Source: Dioscorea cayenensis subsp. rotundata
Taxonomy: Eukaryota > Streptophyta > Magnoliopsida > Dioscoreales > Dioscoreaceae
Direction of reading: 5' to 3'
DNA length: 64,000 nucleotides
Assembly: GCF_009730915.1 (NCBI RefSeq)
Contig: NC_052487.1
Coordinates: 19,398,529-19,462,528, forward strand
Part shown: positions 36,625 to 49,161 of the stretch, piece by piece
How positions within the stretch are numbered: position 1 is the first letter of the stretch
Layout: each line of letters starts with the position of its first letter
Position numbers and translations under genes: made by a program
The notes under the pieces: generated by a model
What the model saw: only the letters and a program-made list of their open reading frames with translations
Told to the model about the DNA's origin: nothing
Database searches by the model: none

Positions 36625-39305
36625 GCCATTGGTGAGCCTATCAAGTCACTCCATTGATCACCAGATGAGCCATGGATTCTGTAGCCTTGGGCTTCCAGCT
36701 CTGCTCTTTTCTCTGATTTATAAGCCACTGCAGTCTTCCCAATATCAGAGTCTTCCCTGATTTCACACAAACAATAAATAATTAATCATACAAAACCAAA
36801 CTAATAAAAGCTTAAGAGAGGTTTTCAAATAATAACATATGAGCAACTTTATGGTATGATGTTGAGGTCCCAAAAAAACAAAAGAGGGCAACAACAACAA
36901 CAATAAAGCTAGGATCTTGTTGCTAATTATATCAGGCAGGATAAACATAATAATCATTGCAGAAAGGCTTCAAAAAAAGTTTTTTACATGTTTGAATCAG
37001 AAGAAACATGGATAAGTTGCCAAATAATCATGTGGGGTCATTCCAGATAAATAAACCAAAGCTACATTCATTACAACTAAGTGGCAGTGAGAGTACAATA
37101 ATTCCATTTCTCTTTTATCCCACATCCACCTACACTAGTTCTGAACAAATATTATTTTGAAGTGTAAATGCCACCAAATAATTGATCACCATAAATACAA
37201 TTTGCATTTAACACAATTAGAAAAACTCTGGTGCTCTAGTTATAGAGGTCAATATTATGTATATATATATATATATATATCTAAACAACTCAAAATGGAC
37301 AGCCCATAATAGAACATAGAATATTTAGCATTTTAATTAGCTTCTTGAATTTTAGAGAAGAACAAGCTCCATATCTATATTTGTATTTCAAGACAGAAAT
37401 TGAGAACTTTGTACCTTAAATAGAGTCTTTTCCATGAATGATACCCAGCAAACAACAAGTTGTCCACCGTGGCATTCCTCTGAAATTCAGCTCTGCCTGT
37501 CAAGAGAACTAACTGATATCCAAGCCCTCGGAGCTCCTCATAGAGCTGCAAGCTTGCTGGTAATGCGGGTGCTCTTGCCTCAACCACCCATTCATCAAAT
37601 GCAGTCTCGTTGAAAGCCTCTGATCTACCAAATTTCCAAAAAAAGAGAAAACAATGAAGATATCAATACAGTAATAAAAATGCTTTTACTTGTCACAATC
37701 TCAATGATAAAAGGAAAAAGGCAATGCATGCCCTTCACATCAGATAAAAATCTGTCAGATATCCATTTTTTTTATTTATAGAAATGGCCCTGATTGTGAG
37801 AACAATTTGATAGCAAGATCTAAATAATAACAACAATACAAGTGACGGTAGGATAATAGCTAACATTAATAAGTAATCAAAATGGCTATAAGTTTTGTCA
37901 AAGGAGTTTATCGGACCGAGTGCATCCACTCCAACTCTAAACAGCACAAAGAACTGCTTCAATTAGTATTCAGAATTCAACATTAAAACAATTAAGCATT
38001 TTTTAGAACAATTTTAAAACATAGGATTAGAAATCAAAAGAAACAAATAATCCATCAACATAAATTTCTTGGCCATGAGTGCAATTTGCAACAATGATCT
38101 ACATAATTACAGAAGTGCATGATAGCAGTTGGAAAGAGAACTTTTTCTGTGTTTATCTTCTTCTTAAACTCTAAACATTTACTTTAAAACATAAACAACT
38201 CAAATAACAGCCATAATTAATATTCATTAATGCAACTTAAAAACAACCTAGCAGCGTCAGTGACAAACATGATCAAGAACTATTTAAAATAATAGGAATA
38301 TAGAAGAATAAGAAAAAGTAAACCCAACAACCACGAGTATAAATTCCACCAAATACCAATGACATTTTCAGAGTCAAAGCTTTATATGCTTTTTATAATA
38401 ACCAACACTAATTCCTATATCATTCATGAAACTATTTTGTCTCTACTCACAACAATATCCATTTAATAAAAATTGTCCTGAAAAGATTGATAAAACAATA
38501 ATCATAAAACTATAAAAGCATCAATACAAAATGGAAGATTAACTGTCTTCTTTACAAGTATTAATATTTCTATTTTGGATGTTTTCTCTGTCTTATGTTT
38601 GATGTCATTCTTCACATTTCGCATTTCTTGTTTTTTTTTTGCCCCCTTTTTGGATAATTTGTGCTCTTTTTAACTTTCAAATTTTTAAAGAAAATACTTC
38701 TTTATTTAATTTTTTCAGTTTCAGGTTCCGTGTTGTATAAAAACTTGTAATTTACTTATATATATATATATATATAATATTCAAAAGAGACTAGTCAAAA
38801 AGGGGCATTTCAAATCCTTTTCTTTCAATCAAATTGAATATACGTGTATGTAATCTACTACAAAGTTTTCAAATTTTCCTGAAAATTATCCAATGAAAAT
38901 TAAGAGAAAAAAAAAATCCAAGAAAAAAGGTTACCCGTAGCCATGGGCAGCATAATAAGGGATGTTGGAGAGCAGCGTCTCATCAATGTCAAACACCCAA
39001 ACATCCTTCCCATCACCAGTGATCGGCACTGTCCGAGCAAAATCCAGCGAATAACCAGCAACAACAGCAGAGTCCGACGCATATCGATCCCCGTTCATAT
39101 ACTCCACAACGAACTTGAGGCACTTCGCCGGGATCGTATTCCACATTCCAGCGTTGTTCGTCTCCACCGACAATCGCCAGCTATCACAGAATAGCTCATC
39201 ATCACCGTTTCTTTGGGGCCGATTAGGGAACATCTGGATTAGGGTTTGAGCGGAAGCGGAAGATATGAGGAGAATGATGAAGATGAGACAGTTGAGGGTT
39301 CCCAT
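36579..39305 (-). CDS. Class-B HAD acid phosphatase (VSP-like), 3 exons
   Basis: Exons 39305-38935, 37624-37415 and 36756-36579 give 252 aa with clean junctions. A signal peptide (MGTLNCLIFIILLISSASA) indicates secretion or vacuolar targeting. HAD motif I FDIDETLLSN has its nucleophile Asp at residue 106. Motif II LLTGRAEFQR is intact, as are the downstream Lys region and GDQWSDLIG, so an active acid phosphatase is likely. Exon 2 is 210 nt, the same as in the paralogue at 29780-31397, with the same intron phases, so the pair share ancestry. The genes are convergent, about 5.2 kb apart, with transposon DNA between. No frameshift is found. Promoter and first exon are unusually GC-rich near 39100-39480. 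Confidence 0.95.
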
Positions 39306-40033
39306 TTGGGATCTGATGGAGATGGAGACGAAGATGGGAACCCTAACCCTAATCCCAGGATCGGATCAGGGCTCCCTTCGACGACGACGAAGAAGAGTGA
39401 AGGACGATGAGAAGGTTCAAAATTTGTGCGAATATGCTCCATAAATGGATGTCTCTTGACATTCAGAGAACCTTTTTAAACGGGTCGGGTCCATAGAGGA
39501 CAAGATCCGACCCGTTTAACGCTGTGAATTTTTTGCAGGTGAAAATCAGGACCATTCATTGATTCGACCAGATATTTATTTATTAGATTTTTTTAGCTCC
39601 ATATTTAATTTTGAGATCCAATGGTCCAAATCAATGTCCATAAATTAAGAACTATTTGATATATTAGTATTAGTTTTTATGTATAGGATGTTTGTTTTGT
39701 TGAGAAAGTTTGTTCAAATCCCATGTGTTGCATTAGCTCCTCTTCTCTAATGTGGTTATCCCCTAAAATATAACTTATCAATATATATATATATATATAT
39801 ATTATAAAAAAACTAATATTGTAAATAGACATGTTTTTGTTGTTATAAGTTAATTATGTTAAAATCACCATAAACTATTATTTTTTACATATTTGTATAT
39901 AGACAAAGTCAGATAGGTATTTTAAAAAAAGAATAATTTTAATACATTATAATCCCACAGCAAAAAAAAATATAACACAATTTAAAATTAATGGTAAAAT
40001 AATATTTAAAAAAAAAAAATCAAGGGCATATGT

Positions 40034-42195
40034 AGAATATCCTATTTAGTCCTTGTAATATACTCAATCTCCCATTTTAGTCCCTCTATTGTAATTTGCC
40101 CTCAAAAAATCCCTCTATTATTCAAATTGGTTAAATCAAGTCACTTACCCTGATGTTCGTTTATTTTCCGTCATTCAGTAGTGATGTGGCATTTTTAAGA
40201 TTAAAATATCATTAAAAAAATAATTTAATGATATTTTTTAAAATATCATTAGAATCCCTCAATGCATGCGCCGTGAGGGATTGATATGACAGCCGGAGAT
40301 GTGAAGCCCGACGGAGATCATCACTGCCACGACGAGCGTGTGCGTCAATGCCATGGCTGTCAACCCCATTATCGAATCTCCATCCCCAACCATCTTCCCT
40401 AATAATCAACCATACCCTAGATCAGGCTGGATCTAGATCATCTCCTTATTCTCACAAGATATCATTAATTTTTTTTTTTAATTAATCAAACTGAGACTGT
40501 CCGCCATTGGCAGTGAGACTCTCCAGCAACGTCCTCGCCGCCGCCACCCACCACCACCATCGACTCTAAGCCCCATACTACCACCTCACCACATGGTCAA
40601 TGATTAAAGGCTCATCACTCGTGTCCATCCTCTCCCGCAATCACCGTTGGATTGTCAACAACCAGATCAAGGACATTCTTCTCCACTCATTCGGCTACGT
40701 CTCCATCGTCCGATCTCTCCAGAAGTGATTCAAGACGTACCTGATGGATCTAATGGGTATAAACCCTAATTTATAACCCTGGATCTTCTTGCTTGGAGAT
40801 TGCTTAGGAACAAAGAAAGTGCCGGAAGCGTACCTGCACTTGAATCCATTGATTATGACGAAAGTGATTGGGTCTTGTGGTTCTTCTCACTGATCACACG
40901 CAAAGAGGGGAGATGGGAACCCTAATTCAGAAACCTAATTCTGAATCTTAGATCGTTGCGTGCTCAGTCAGGGACCACATACTATTTATAAGAAATCTTT
41001 ATGGAGCTAATTACAAATATGCCCATCATAGATTTGACAATTTTGCCCCCAGAAATTCTACACAACATATGATTAATATGTATATCCACACATTTAAAAT
41101 TAGATAATTAGGACCAAATTCAAACTTGAATCAGATCACAATTTGGGTCCATTCAAAACTTGAATATAATAAGATATACACAATTATAAACATTAGTTGT
41201 GTACGTCTACACAACTTATGCACATAAGTCCTTATATCCCTACATATTGTGTGGTCCACAACCCAACAGTACCCTCGATCTCCAAGGCTGTGCCCTCAAC
41301 TATCTTAAAGAGTACCCTTGTTGTTTCATTGTATTTAAAGACTCGCCCTCAATTGAGATCCTTTTTGGGTTCTCTAAACGGATGTTTGCTTTAATCAAAG
41401 AATAAGGATCCATTATGGAAGCCCAAGAACCCGTTATGGTTCGTTGTCATCTCGCATAAGCTTCTTATGCTCTCACCTGATCACTGTCTCAACGTTGGTA
41501 AGCTCAACGAGTTGAAGCGGAGCTTTGGGTTCGTGGATGATTACCTCTTTGGATCCTCGCAATAACATCCAAATACTATTCGGATCCAAAACCCGATTGG
41601 GTGGTAGAACTTCGTCGGATATCCGACTTCTCCGATGACAACTGGAGCTACTGCCTCTTACATGAAGGCTGCGCGATGGAGCATGGGATGAAGGTGAGGT
41701 TCGAGTGTGCGTTACCTTTGAGTTGGATCAAAACCAGAGAGAAGTTTTGGGAGTTTAATGTCGAACATCGTATGTGTCGCTGACGCCGTGATCATCGGGT
41801 GAAGATGGAATAGGAGGAAAAAAAGGTGGTTGGAGTAGTTCATGAATTGCTTTCTTTGACCATCGGTTGGAGATCAAGTCTTTGAACTTGGGATGTTCCA
41901 TTACTGTTTGCAGATGCTTTGGACTACACTTCGACCTGCGCCTCGCTTTGCGGTGTCGGAAATCTCTGTGAATTAACAACTCAGTTGATTTTAATAAAAA
42001 AAAAATATAATTTTTTAATGATATTTTAATCTCAAAAATGCCACATCAAGACTAAATAATGAAATGAAACGGACGTCCGGATGAGGGATTTAATTTAACC
42101 TATCTAAATAATAGAGGGATTTTTTGAGGGCAAATTACAATAGAAGGACTAAGAGGGGAGATTGAGTATATTACAGGGACAAAATAGGGTATTCT
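40034..42195. mobile_element. MULE-type element with ~200-bp terminal inverted repeats
   Basis: The first ~200 bp and the last ~200 bp are inverted copies: GTAATATACTCAATCTCCC, ATTGTAATTTGCCCTCAAAA and GATGTGGCATTTTT..GATTAAAATATCATTAA occur at both ends in opposite orientation. The interior (about 40250-41990) is richer in GC, has exon-like patches and no transposase domain I can recognise. This is the layout of a Pack-MULE. I could not identify a clean 9-bp target duplication, so outer limits may be off by some bases. Confidence 0.8.
40500..41980. pseudogene. Exon-like filler inside the MULE (possible captured gene fragments)
   Basis: Patches read as protein for tens of residues but with stops between. 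Examples are WIVNNQIKDILLHSFGYVS (+, about 40640-40720), ISDFSDDNWSYCLLHEG (+, about 41615) and KFKDLISNRWSKKAIHELLQ (-, about 41830-41890). I do not recognise the parent genes. A transposase of an unfamiliar lineage is a less likely alternative. Confidence 0.4.
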
Positions 42196-42284
42196 ATCTA
42201 TGTTTTATGACATTTATGTTATATATTTGTAAATGTTTTTTTTTATGAAGTATATATGAAAATTTTCCATTTATCAATAAAGCA

Positions 42285-42815
42285 AGAATGTAAAGAAGCA
42301 AGTTGGGAATAGGGTAAAAACTAAAAGTCAAAAGTTGTGAAAGTTATTTTAATAATAAATCATAAGGTCTGATAGCCGATAGGCAGCTAAAATGGGAGTT
42401 TTTTTATTGGTTAATTGGAATATTGGCTAACTAAGATTAAGTTACAGACAGTTGGATTGCTTTTTAGACATGCAATTAGGTAGACACCATAGAGAGCATC
42501 CCTAAAGCATGGAAAATAAAAAAAGCTTATTTTTTTCTTTTATAAAGAAATATTAGTCATACAACAATAGTTAAATATTTAGCAAGTGGCACCAAAAAAA
42601 GAAAAACATGACTATTATTTATTTGAATTATAAAAAAATTGAGCAGTTCCTTTTCCAACTGTCCTAATGGATTTTTCAGGCAATCATGCAACCAACATTT
42701 TTTTTTTTTTGGATCGATTTTTTATATTATCCTCGTGTGTAAAGTTTGATTATTCATTATTAATCTTTTAAACAATAGCCCCTTATCTAATATTATATGT
42801 AAGTTTAACTATAAC
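42285..42815 (-). repeat. Dispersed repeat, copy 2 (inverted copy of 31730-32265)
   Basis: Reverse-complement match to 31730-32265 with small indels, e.g. GATAGGCAGCTAAAATGGGA here against the mirrored sequence there. It lies directly outside the right end of the MULE at 40034-42195. Confidence 0.75.
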
Positions 42816-42820
42816 TTGGT

Positions 42821-45300
42821 AAATTCCCTTGCTCCGCCTCGATTTTTTTTTGGACAAATTTGATAATTGTAAGGCAATATTATGTAGACATAATTTTAAA
42901 TACAAATAAAAATATTTTAATTAATAAAATATTACATCATACACAAAGTTCTTATGAGTACATGACTAAAACGAATGCAAATGCTAATGCAACAATACCT
43001 AGCAATAGAAACATATTAAAAATAGAAATGAAAAGGATAAAAAAAGATTAATTGCAAAAATAATAGATATTACAATATTTTTCTACAACTCATTAAAAAA
43101 ATTAAAAATCAATCATTATATTTTTAGAAATACATTTAGTTTTACGCAATTTCAATATCTCTTATCCTTTAATTTTCTATATTTTGATATATTTCATTTC
43201 TTCTAATTTACTTAAATTTAAACCAAGGCAAATGAGTTTTCAATTATGATTTTCAAATTTGCTATCATGATTAAATTACTCCTTATAAGCATACATTTTC
43301 CATAAAACAAATATTTTTTTCGGTCACTATAATTACACTAAAAGGTTTAATGGAATATTTAATATAAAATTAATGAATGCAATTAAACCTTTCAATTACT
43401 AATATCATAATTATCTTCAATTTCTTCTAATTTAGTTAAATATAAACCAAGACAAATGCATTTACAATTATTAATTGCAAATTAGTTGTCATACATAAAT
43501 AATTGTGGTATGTATTTTTCAATCAATATAATTACTCTAAATGGCTAATGGACTATTTAATACAAAATTAGTGAGTACCATAATTAATGCAAACAAACAT
43601 TTTAATGCAAAAAAAAAATTCATAATTATTTCCTGAAATGCTCTCAACACATATTATACATCTACTTTAATATTATAAAATTAATAAATGCAATTAAGCA
43701 TTTCTAATATTAATGCCATAATTAATGCAAAGAAATATTTTAGTGAAAAAACTCATAATTGTTCTTTGCTCTCAGATTATATATATTTACTTTAATATTA
43801 CAAAATTAATGAGTGCAATTAAACCTTTCTATTACTAATGCCATAATTGATTCAAACAAATATTTTAGTGCATCATAATTGTTGTTCTCAAGATCGATTA
43901 TGCATATATTTTAATATTACAAAATTAATGAGTGTAAAGTAATATTACACATAGACATAATTTGAATACAAATAAAGTGTTTAATTAATGAAATTATAAC
44001 ATCGGAGTTTTATATATCTACTTTAATATTACAAAATTAATGAGTGCAATTAAACCTTTTTTACTACTAATGCCATAATTGATGCAAACAAATATTTTAT
44101 TGAAAAAATTATTGTTTTCAAAATAGATTATGCATCTATTTTAATATTACAAAATTAATGAATGTTATTAAACCTTTTTATTAATAATGCTATAATTAAT
44201 GCAAACAAATACTTTAGTGAAAAAAAATTCATAATTGTTCCTTAAAATACTCTCAAGATAATTATACATCTACTTTAATATATACTCCCTCCATTCTTTT
44301 TTAGTTGTCAACTTTACTTAATTCACACCGATTAAGAAAATCGGTTAAAATTAGTTAGCTACCTAAATTTTACAAAAAAATTCACTTACTTTCCAAAATT
44401 ACACATATTTAAAACCCCACTAGTGGATAATATAATTTAATGGTTAGTAGATTTTGATTTATTAAAAATTGTACAAGTAAATTAAATTAAAGGGTAAATT
44501 TGGGAAAAAAAATATTTAATCTTTCATAAAGTTTCTAATGTGACAAGTAAAAAGGAAGAGAGAAGAGCTCAAACGTGGCAACTAAAAAGGAACGGAGGGA
44601 GTACTAAAGCAAATTCCCTTGCTTCACATTGGCTTTTTAAAAACTATTTTTGATAGTTGTAAAAGTAATATTGCACATGGACATAATTTGAATGCAAATT
44701 CAGTATTTAATTAATGAAATTATAATATGAGAGTTTTATATATCTACTTTAATATTACAAAATTAATGAGTGCAACTAAACCTTTTTATTACTAATGCCA
44801 TAATTGATGCAAACAAATATTTTAGTACAAAAAAAAAAATCATAATTATTGTTCTCAAGACATATTATGCATCTATTTTAATATTACAAAATTAATAAAT
44901 GTAATTATACCTTTCTATTAATAATGTTATAATTAATGCAAATAAATACTTTAGTGCAAAAATAAATTCATAATTATTCCTTAAAATGCTTTCAAGACAA
45001 TTATACATCTACTTTAATATATACTAAGCAAATTCCCTTGCTTCGCATCGGTCTTTATATATATATATATATAACTATTTTAGTAGTTGTTAAGTAATAT
45101 TGCACATAGACATAATTTGAATACAAATAAAGTATTTAATTAATGAAATTATAACATTAGAGTTTTTATGAGAAAATAAATAAAACAATACCCATAGGAG
45201 ATACATTAAAAAAAATAAAAATAGAAGAGAAAGGTAAGGGTTAAAAAAAAAGTTTAATTTCACAATAACAAAATAACAAAACACTAAAATTGTAATTTCA
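42821..45300. repeat. AT-rich repeat array
   Basis: Repeated modules contain TAATATTACAAAATTAATGA, then AAACCTTT..ATTACTAATGCCATAATT, then GATGCAAACAAATATTTTAG. They recur from about 43380 to 45010. A longer unit begins with AAATTCCCTTGCTTCGCATC and is seen at about 42821, 44611 and 45020. The spacing is irregular. No coding frame. The array is interrupted by the MITE at 44285-44601. Confidence 0.7.
44285..44601. mobile_element. Stowaway-type MITE
   Basis: 317 bp starting CTCCCTCCATTCTTTTTTAG and ending (reverse complement) CTCCCTCCGTTCCTTTTTAG, flanked by TA on both sides. This is the classic Stowaway (Tc1/mariner) signature. The neighbouring array unit at about 45005-45035 shows the site without the insert. 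Confidence 0.92.
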
Positions 45301-45306
45301 AGCTCA

Positions 45307-48300
45307 CCTTGTGTCACGTCCCGACCCGCGGGCCCGCCACGTGACAACCGCCGCGATGATCCCGAGGAGGGACACACACCACTCAACCCTCGAGTCATCG
45401 CAAGGCTCACAAACTCCTGCTAAACAACACCGCAATAATAAAGGTACCAAAAACAAAACTTTCACTCGAAGAATCAACAGTAAAGTGAAAGATATACAAA
45501 TCACAGTTACAGAGTTAAGAACACTAGTGGATCCACTGCACTCATACAATGCAACCTGATTAAGAGTAAACAAACAACCTGACTCGGGATACAAATTGCC
45601 AAGCACTTCGCCTCGCTATGACAACCAAAACCTCTAAAACCTGGAAGAGAGGAGGGGGGTGAGTAACCATAGTCACTCAGTGAATGGGTTAGCACAAATC
45701 TAACAGAATATCAAAACAAATCGAGGAAATTCCAATAAACACATTTTATAATAACATAAATGAACTAGAACGTTCACATTTGCAACACAATGAAAAATAC
45801 GAGGATATGAAACCTTGGTATTTAAAAAACCAAAAACATAAATTCTCACGAGTATAGACAAAAACATCAACATGTATAAAACAAATGCCCTGGATATAAT
45901 TTCCCAAAAATGAGTAGAAAAACCAACTTAAACAAATAAAAAAAGTCCTCGAAAAATCACAAACCCTCAATTCGCATGATACATGTTCGAAAAAGCATTA
46001 AGATATCGGACATGCTATGTAAAAAGATCACAATTCGAATATAGCAATTGCAAGAAAAATAGAATTTTCCTCAAATATTGAAATCTCATCTCGATCAAAT
46101 AAACAATGGCCTAAAAACACTCTCTCTAACATTAGCCCGTCGCGACTAAGTTGAGAGCCGTCAAGGTCTTCGCACCCTTGACGTTGGTCCCACCGGTCCC
46201 GTGTGGTGACCCCGGGATCCCGATGTATCATCCAATCAGGGATCTACGCTCCCACCGATCCGACGGATCAACACCCGGGTCCTCCACGCCACCTCTAAAG
46301 GTCGGCCCGTGGGGACCCACTATCGCATGAGTCGGGCCTTAGCCCGCCGTCACCATCCAAAACCATCATGTAAATGTAGCCATAATATAATCTGTATAAA
46401 TCATACCACAGGGTCCTTATCCAGGACAAGCATTCACATATCGGAAATAAACATTATTTCCACAAATCCAAAAGCCAAAAGCATAGCAATACGTATAAAT
46501 TTTTCAAATAATATTCGATCCCGATGTGCAAATACATTCAAAAAAACATTGTTGTCCAAATGCCAAGAATAACACAATAACATTGCGAAGCTCTTTAAGT
46601 TGATTGAAACATTGCCTTAGACAAGAAACCGACTAATATCGGGATACATCGTAATACTCACAATCCAGAAGAACATGCCATTCAGAAATAAAAAAACCCT
46701 TTATTTTTCATAACTATCAATATCAAAAAGCATACTTATACAAGTGAAAGGTTTTACAAAACCATTTCTAAAAAGTTGATGCCAATAGTGTAGAAAAAGA
46801 AACATTAAGTTTTGAAATACAATAAAAGTCATCAAAACAAGCATAGCTTTTGTTCTAGTTAAACCTCAAGTTACTTAGGATCATTCTAGCTTTCTCTTTC
46901 TTCAGCTCACTAAGTTTTCCTAAAAGTACAAGATTACTCTCCAAAGTCTAGTCAACCCCAATATCCAAGTCCTTTAAAAGTCATGAAAATGTGTTCATCC
47001 CATCACGTATATTTACACCTACCAATATATATTGATTAAATCCTACTTTACACATGATCAGGTATTTACTTCCACAAGTCTTTACTATTCAACCCTTTCT
47101 TATCCTCAATCATATCTTAAATCCTTATCATGGTGTCGTTACCTCAACATCAATATTTACTTCATCGATTAATAATCTCATTGTCAAAATACTCAAAAGT
47201 TAAATATCTCCTCTTAGCAGCATTAGATCAAACTATTATTAAAAATTCACAGGAATATTCAGTCTTTGCAATTCAACACTTGTCACATATATAGTTCAAG
47301 CTATTCATCATCAACATTCTAAATAAATTTCATTTAAAATAATAATCATAACATTGGCATCCACCCGATATATATATACATATGTATATCCCGATATGAT
47401 CAAACCACAATTAAGCACCCTACACTATGCTCACAAGAACAAACCTCATCAACTTTGATGATTCTACAACATAAGTATAATTATGTCATTCATGGTTCTC
47501 AAATATTACAAAGAAGATATTAGTATAAATCTCACTAACTACCAAAAATCATGTATAAGGTTCCACAAGTCATTCAATTTCCAATGTACTAGTGTAATTA
47601 TATGTCTTAGCATGTAAGGCTTCATCAGGTTCCATGTACCATATTTTATCATATCATGTCTGAAACTTTAGAAATTATGTATCACTAGGGAGATTAAATC
47701 ATCCATTGAACATACATAATCAATTTCACTTATAACACATAGACTCAATGAACTCATTGTAATAATCAACAATTTTCATTCATCCACCAAGCATGTATGT
47801 CCTCAAGTTCAATCTCAACTAACACAAGTACATCATCAGTAAGCTTTCTCATGATTTTTCAAAAAAGATAAACCATAGGACATTCCAAATAAACCATAGT
47901 CTCTAGTGGTCATCTACACTTTCTTTTCTCCTATAGCTAGTGATTTAAAAACATAATAAAGCCATGGAAATCATTTCAGAAAAACAAATAAAATATTTTC
48001 GATACTCAATTAGAATTGTGCACTTAACATAACCCACTCACAGAACATGTTGCCTCGCGTGGAGACGCGCACACTGATTGGCGGTTTCCTTCCCCTTGGA
48101 GGATGCTTCGCCACCTAGATACAAGTAGGGAATCCAAATACTAATGAACACGAGAATGATAGCTAAAAGAAAATGCATCCAAATACATTATACATGTCTA
48201 ATACGAAAACTTAGGGTTTTAGGGCAAAACATTGTCATTTTGGACCCAAACGACCTCAGAATGGAGTAAACCTAGTTCCAATAAGTTCAATGAATGAAAA

Positions 48301-49143
48301 GCTTCAATTTGGATCAAAGAAATACAAGAAAAGGCCAAGGTTTTTTTCGATGCTACGATGAACTATCGGGATTGCTACGATGAAAACCCGACCCTTACAA
48401 ATGATTTTTCTCTCATTTTACAAAGATCAAACGATGAAATTTTTGCCACAATTCTTATGAATAACAATTGACAACATCAAGGGCTTCATTTTAAGCCCAA
48501 AAACTCCCTACAAATCATGGAAAATCCAAGGTTTTGGTCTAGGTTTATAAATAATGAATACAATGAAAATACGGAAGAAATACATACTAAAAACTCGGAT
48601 AAAGGCTCTTACCTTACTCAAGAGGATATGAGGATTAAATTTTTGATGTTGGCTCGCCGGAATTGGTCGCCGGAAATAGTTTCAATATTTTTTTTAGGGT
48701 TCGGCCGGCATGAAGAAGCAAAGAAAGAGAAGGAAAGAAGGAAAACAAATGAGTTTTGATGATAACTCTCGGCTACCTGCTGTCTTTGGGGCTCTACGAT
48801 GCCATTTTGCTACGATTAGTCAGGGTGCTACAAAGATCGACCCAGAATCAATAGTGTTGGTCGCAAAAACTACGAGAAATGCAGTCGTTTAACTACTGAT
48901 GTAGAATGGGTCGCTACAATGTCTTTATTCTTTTCTAAATTACTCTATTGCCCCTGTAACACAAGGATGGAAACAAAATCCAAATGACCGAATTGCTCCC
49001 TGTTTTTGGCAGAATTTTCGCACATAACCAACTGTGCAATCCAGTAAAAATCTATTAATGCAAAATGACCATTTTACCCTAATGCATTTCACAGAAATAA
49101 GAGAAGATCCTAGGTCCAAATTTGGACAGGGTACAACACCTTG
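45307..49143. mobile_element. Solo LTR, 3.8 kb, with 5-bp target duplication
   Basis: The LTR runs 45312-49138, beginning TGTCACGTCCCGACCCG and ending GGTACAACA (TG...CA). It is flanked by the direct repeat CCTTG at 45307-45311 and 49139-49143. There is no internal gag-pol and no second LTR, so it fits a solo LTR left by LTR-LTR recombination. Its large size and GC-rich patches (about 46140-46360) suit a Ty3/gypsy chromovirus such as the Tekay group, but the lineage is inferred without protein evidence. The ending GGGTCGGGACGTGACA on the minus strand hints that the element was read leftward. Short open frames inside are not genes. Confidence 0.85.
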
Positions 49144-49161
49144 GCCCACGTATTTGTTTAA

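Noticed and set aside
45090-46572. Several open frames in the GC-rich part of the solo LTR
   Set aside because: They lie inside a non-coding LTR and overlap on both strands with no family resemblance.
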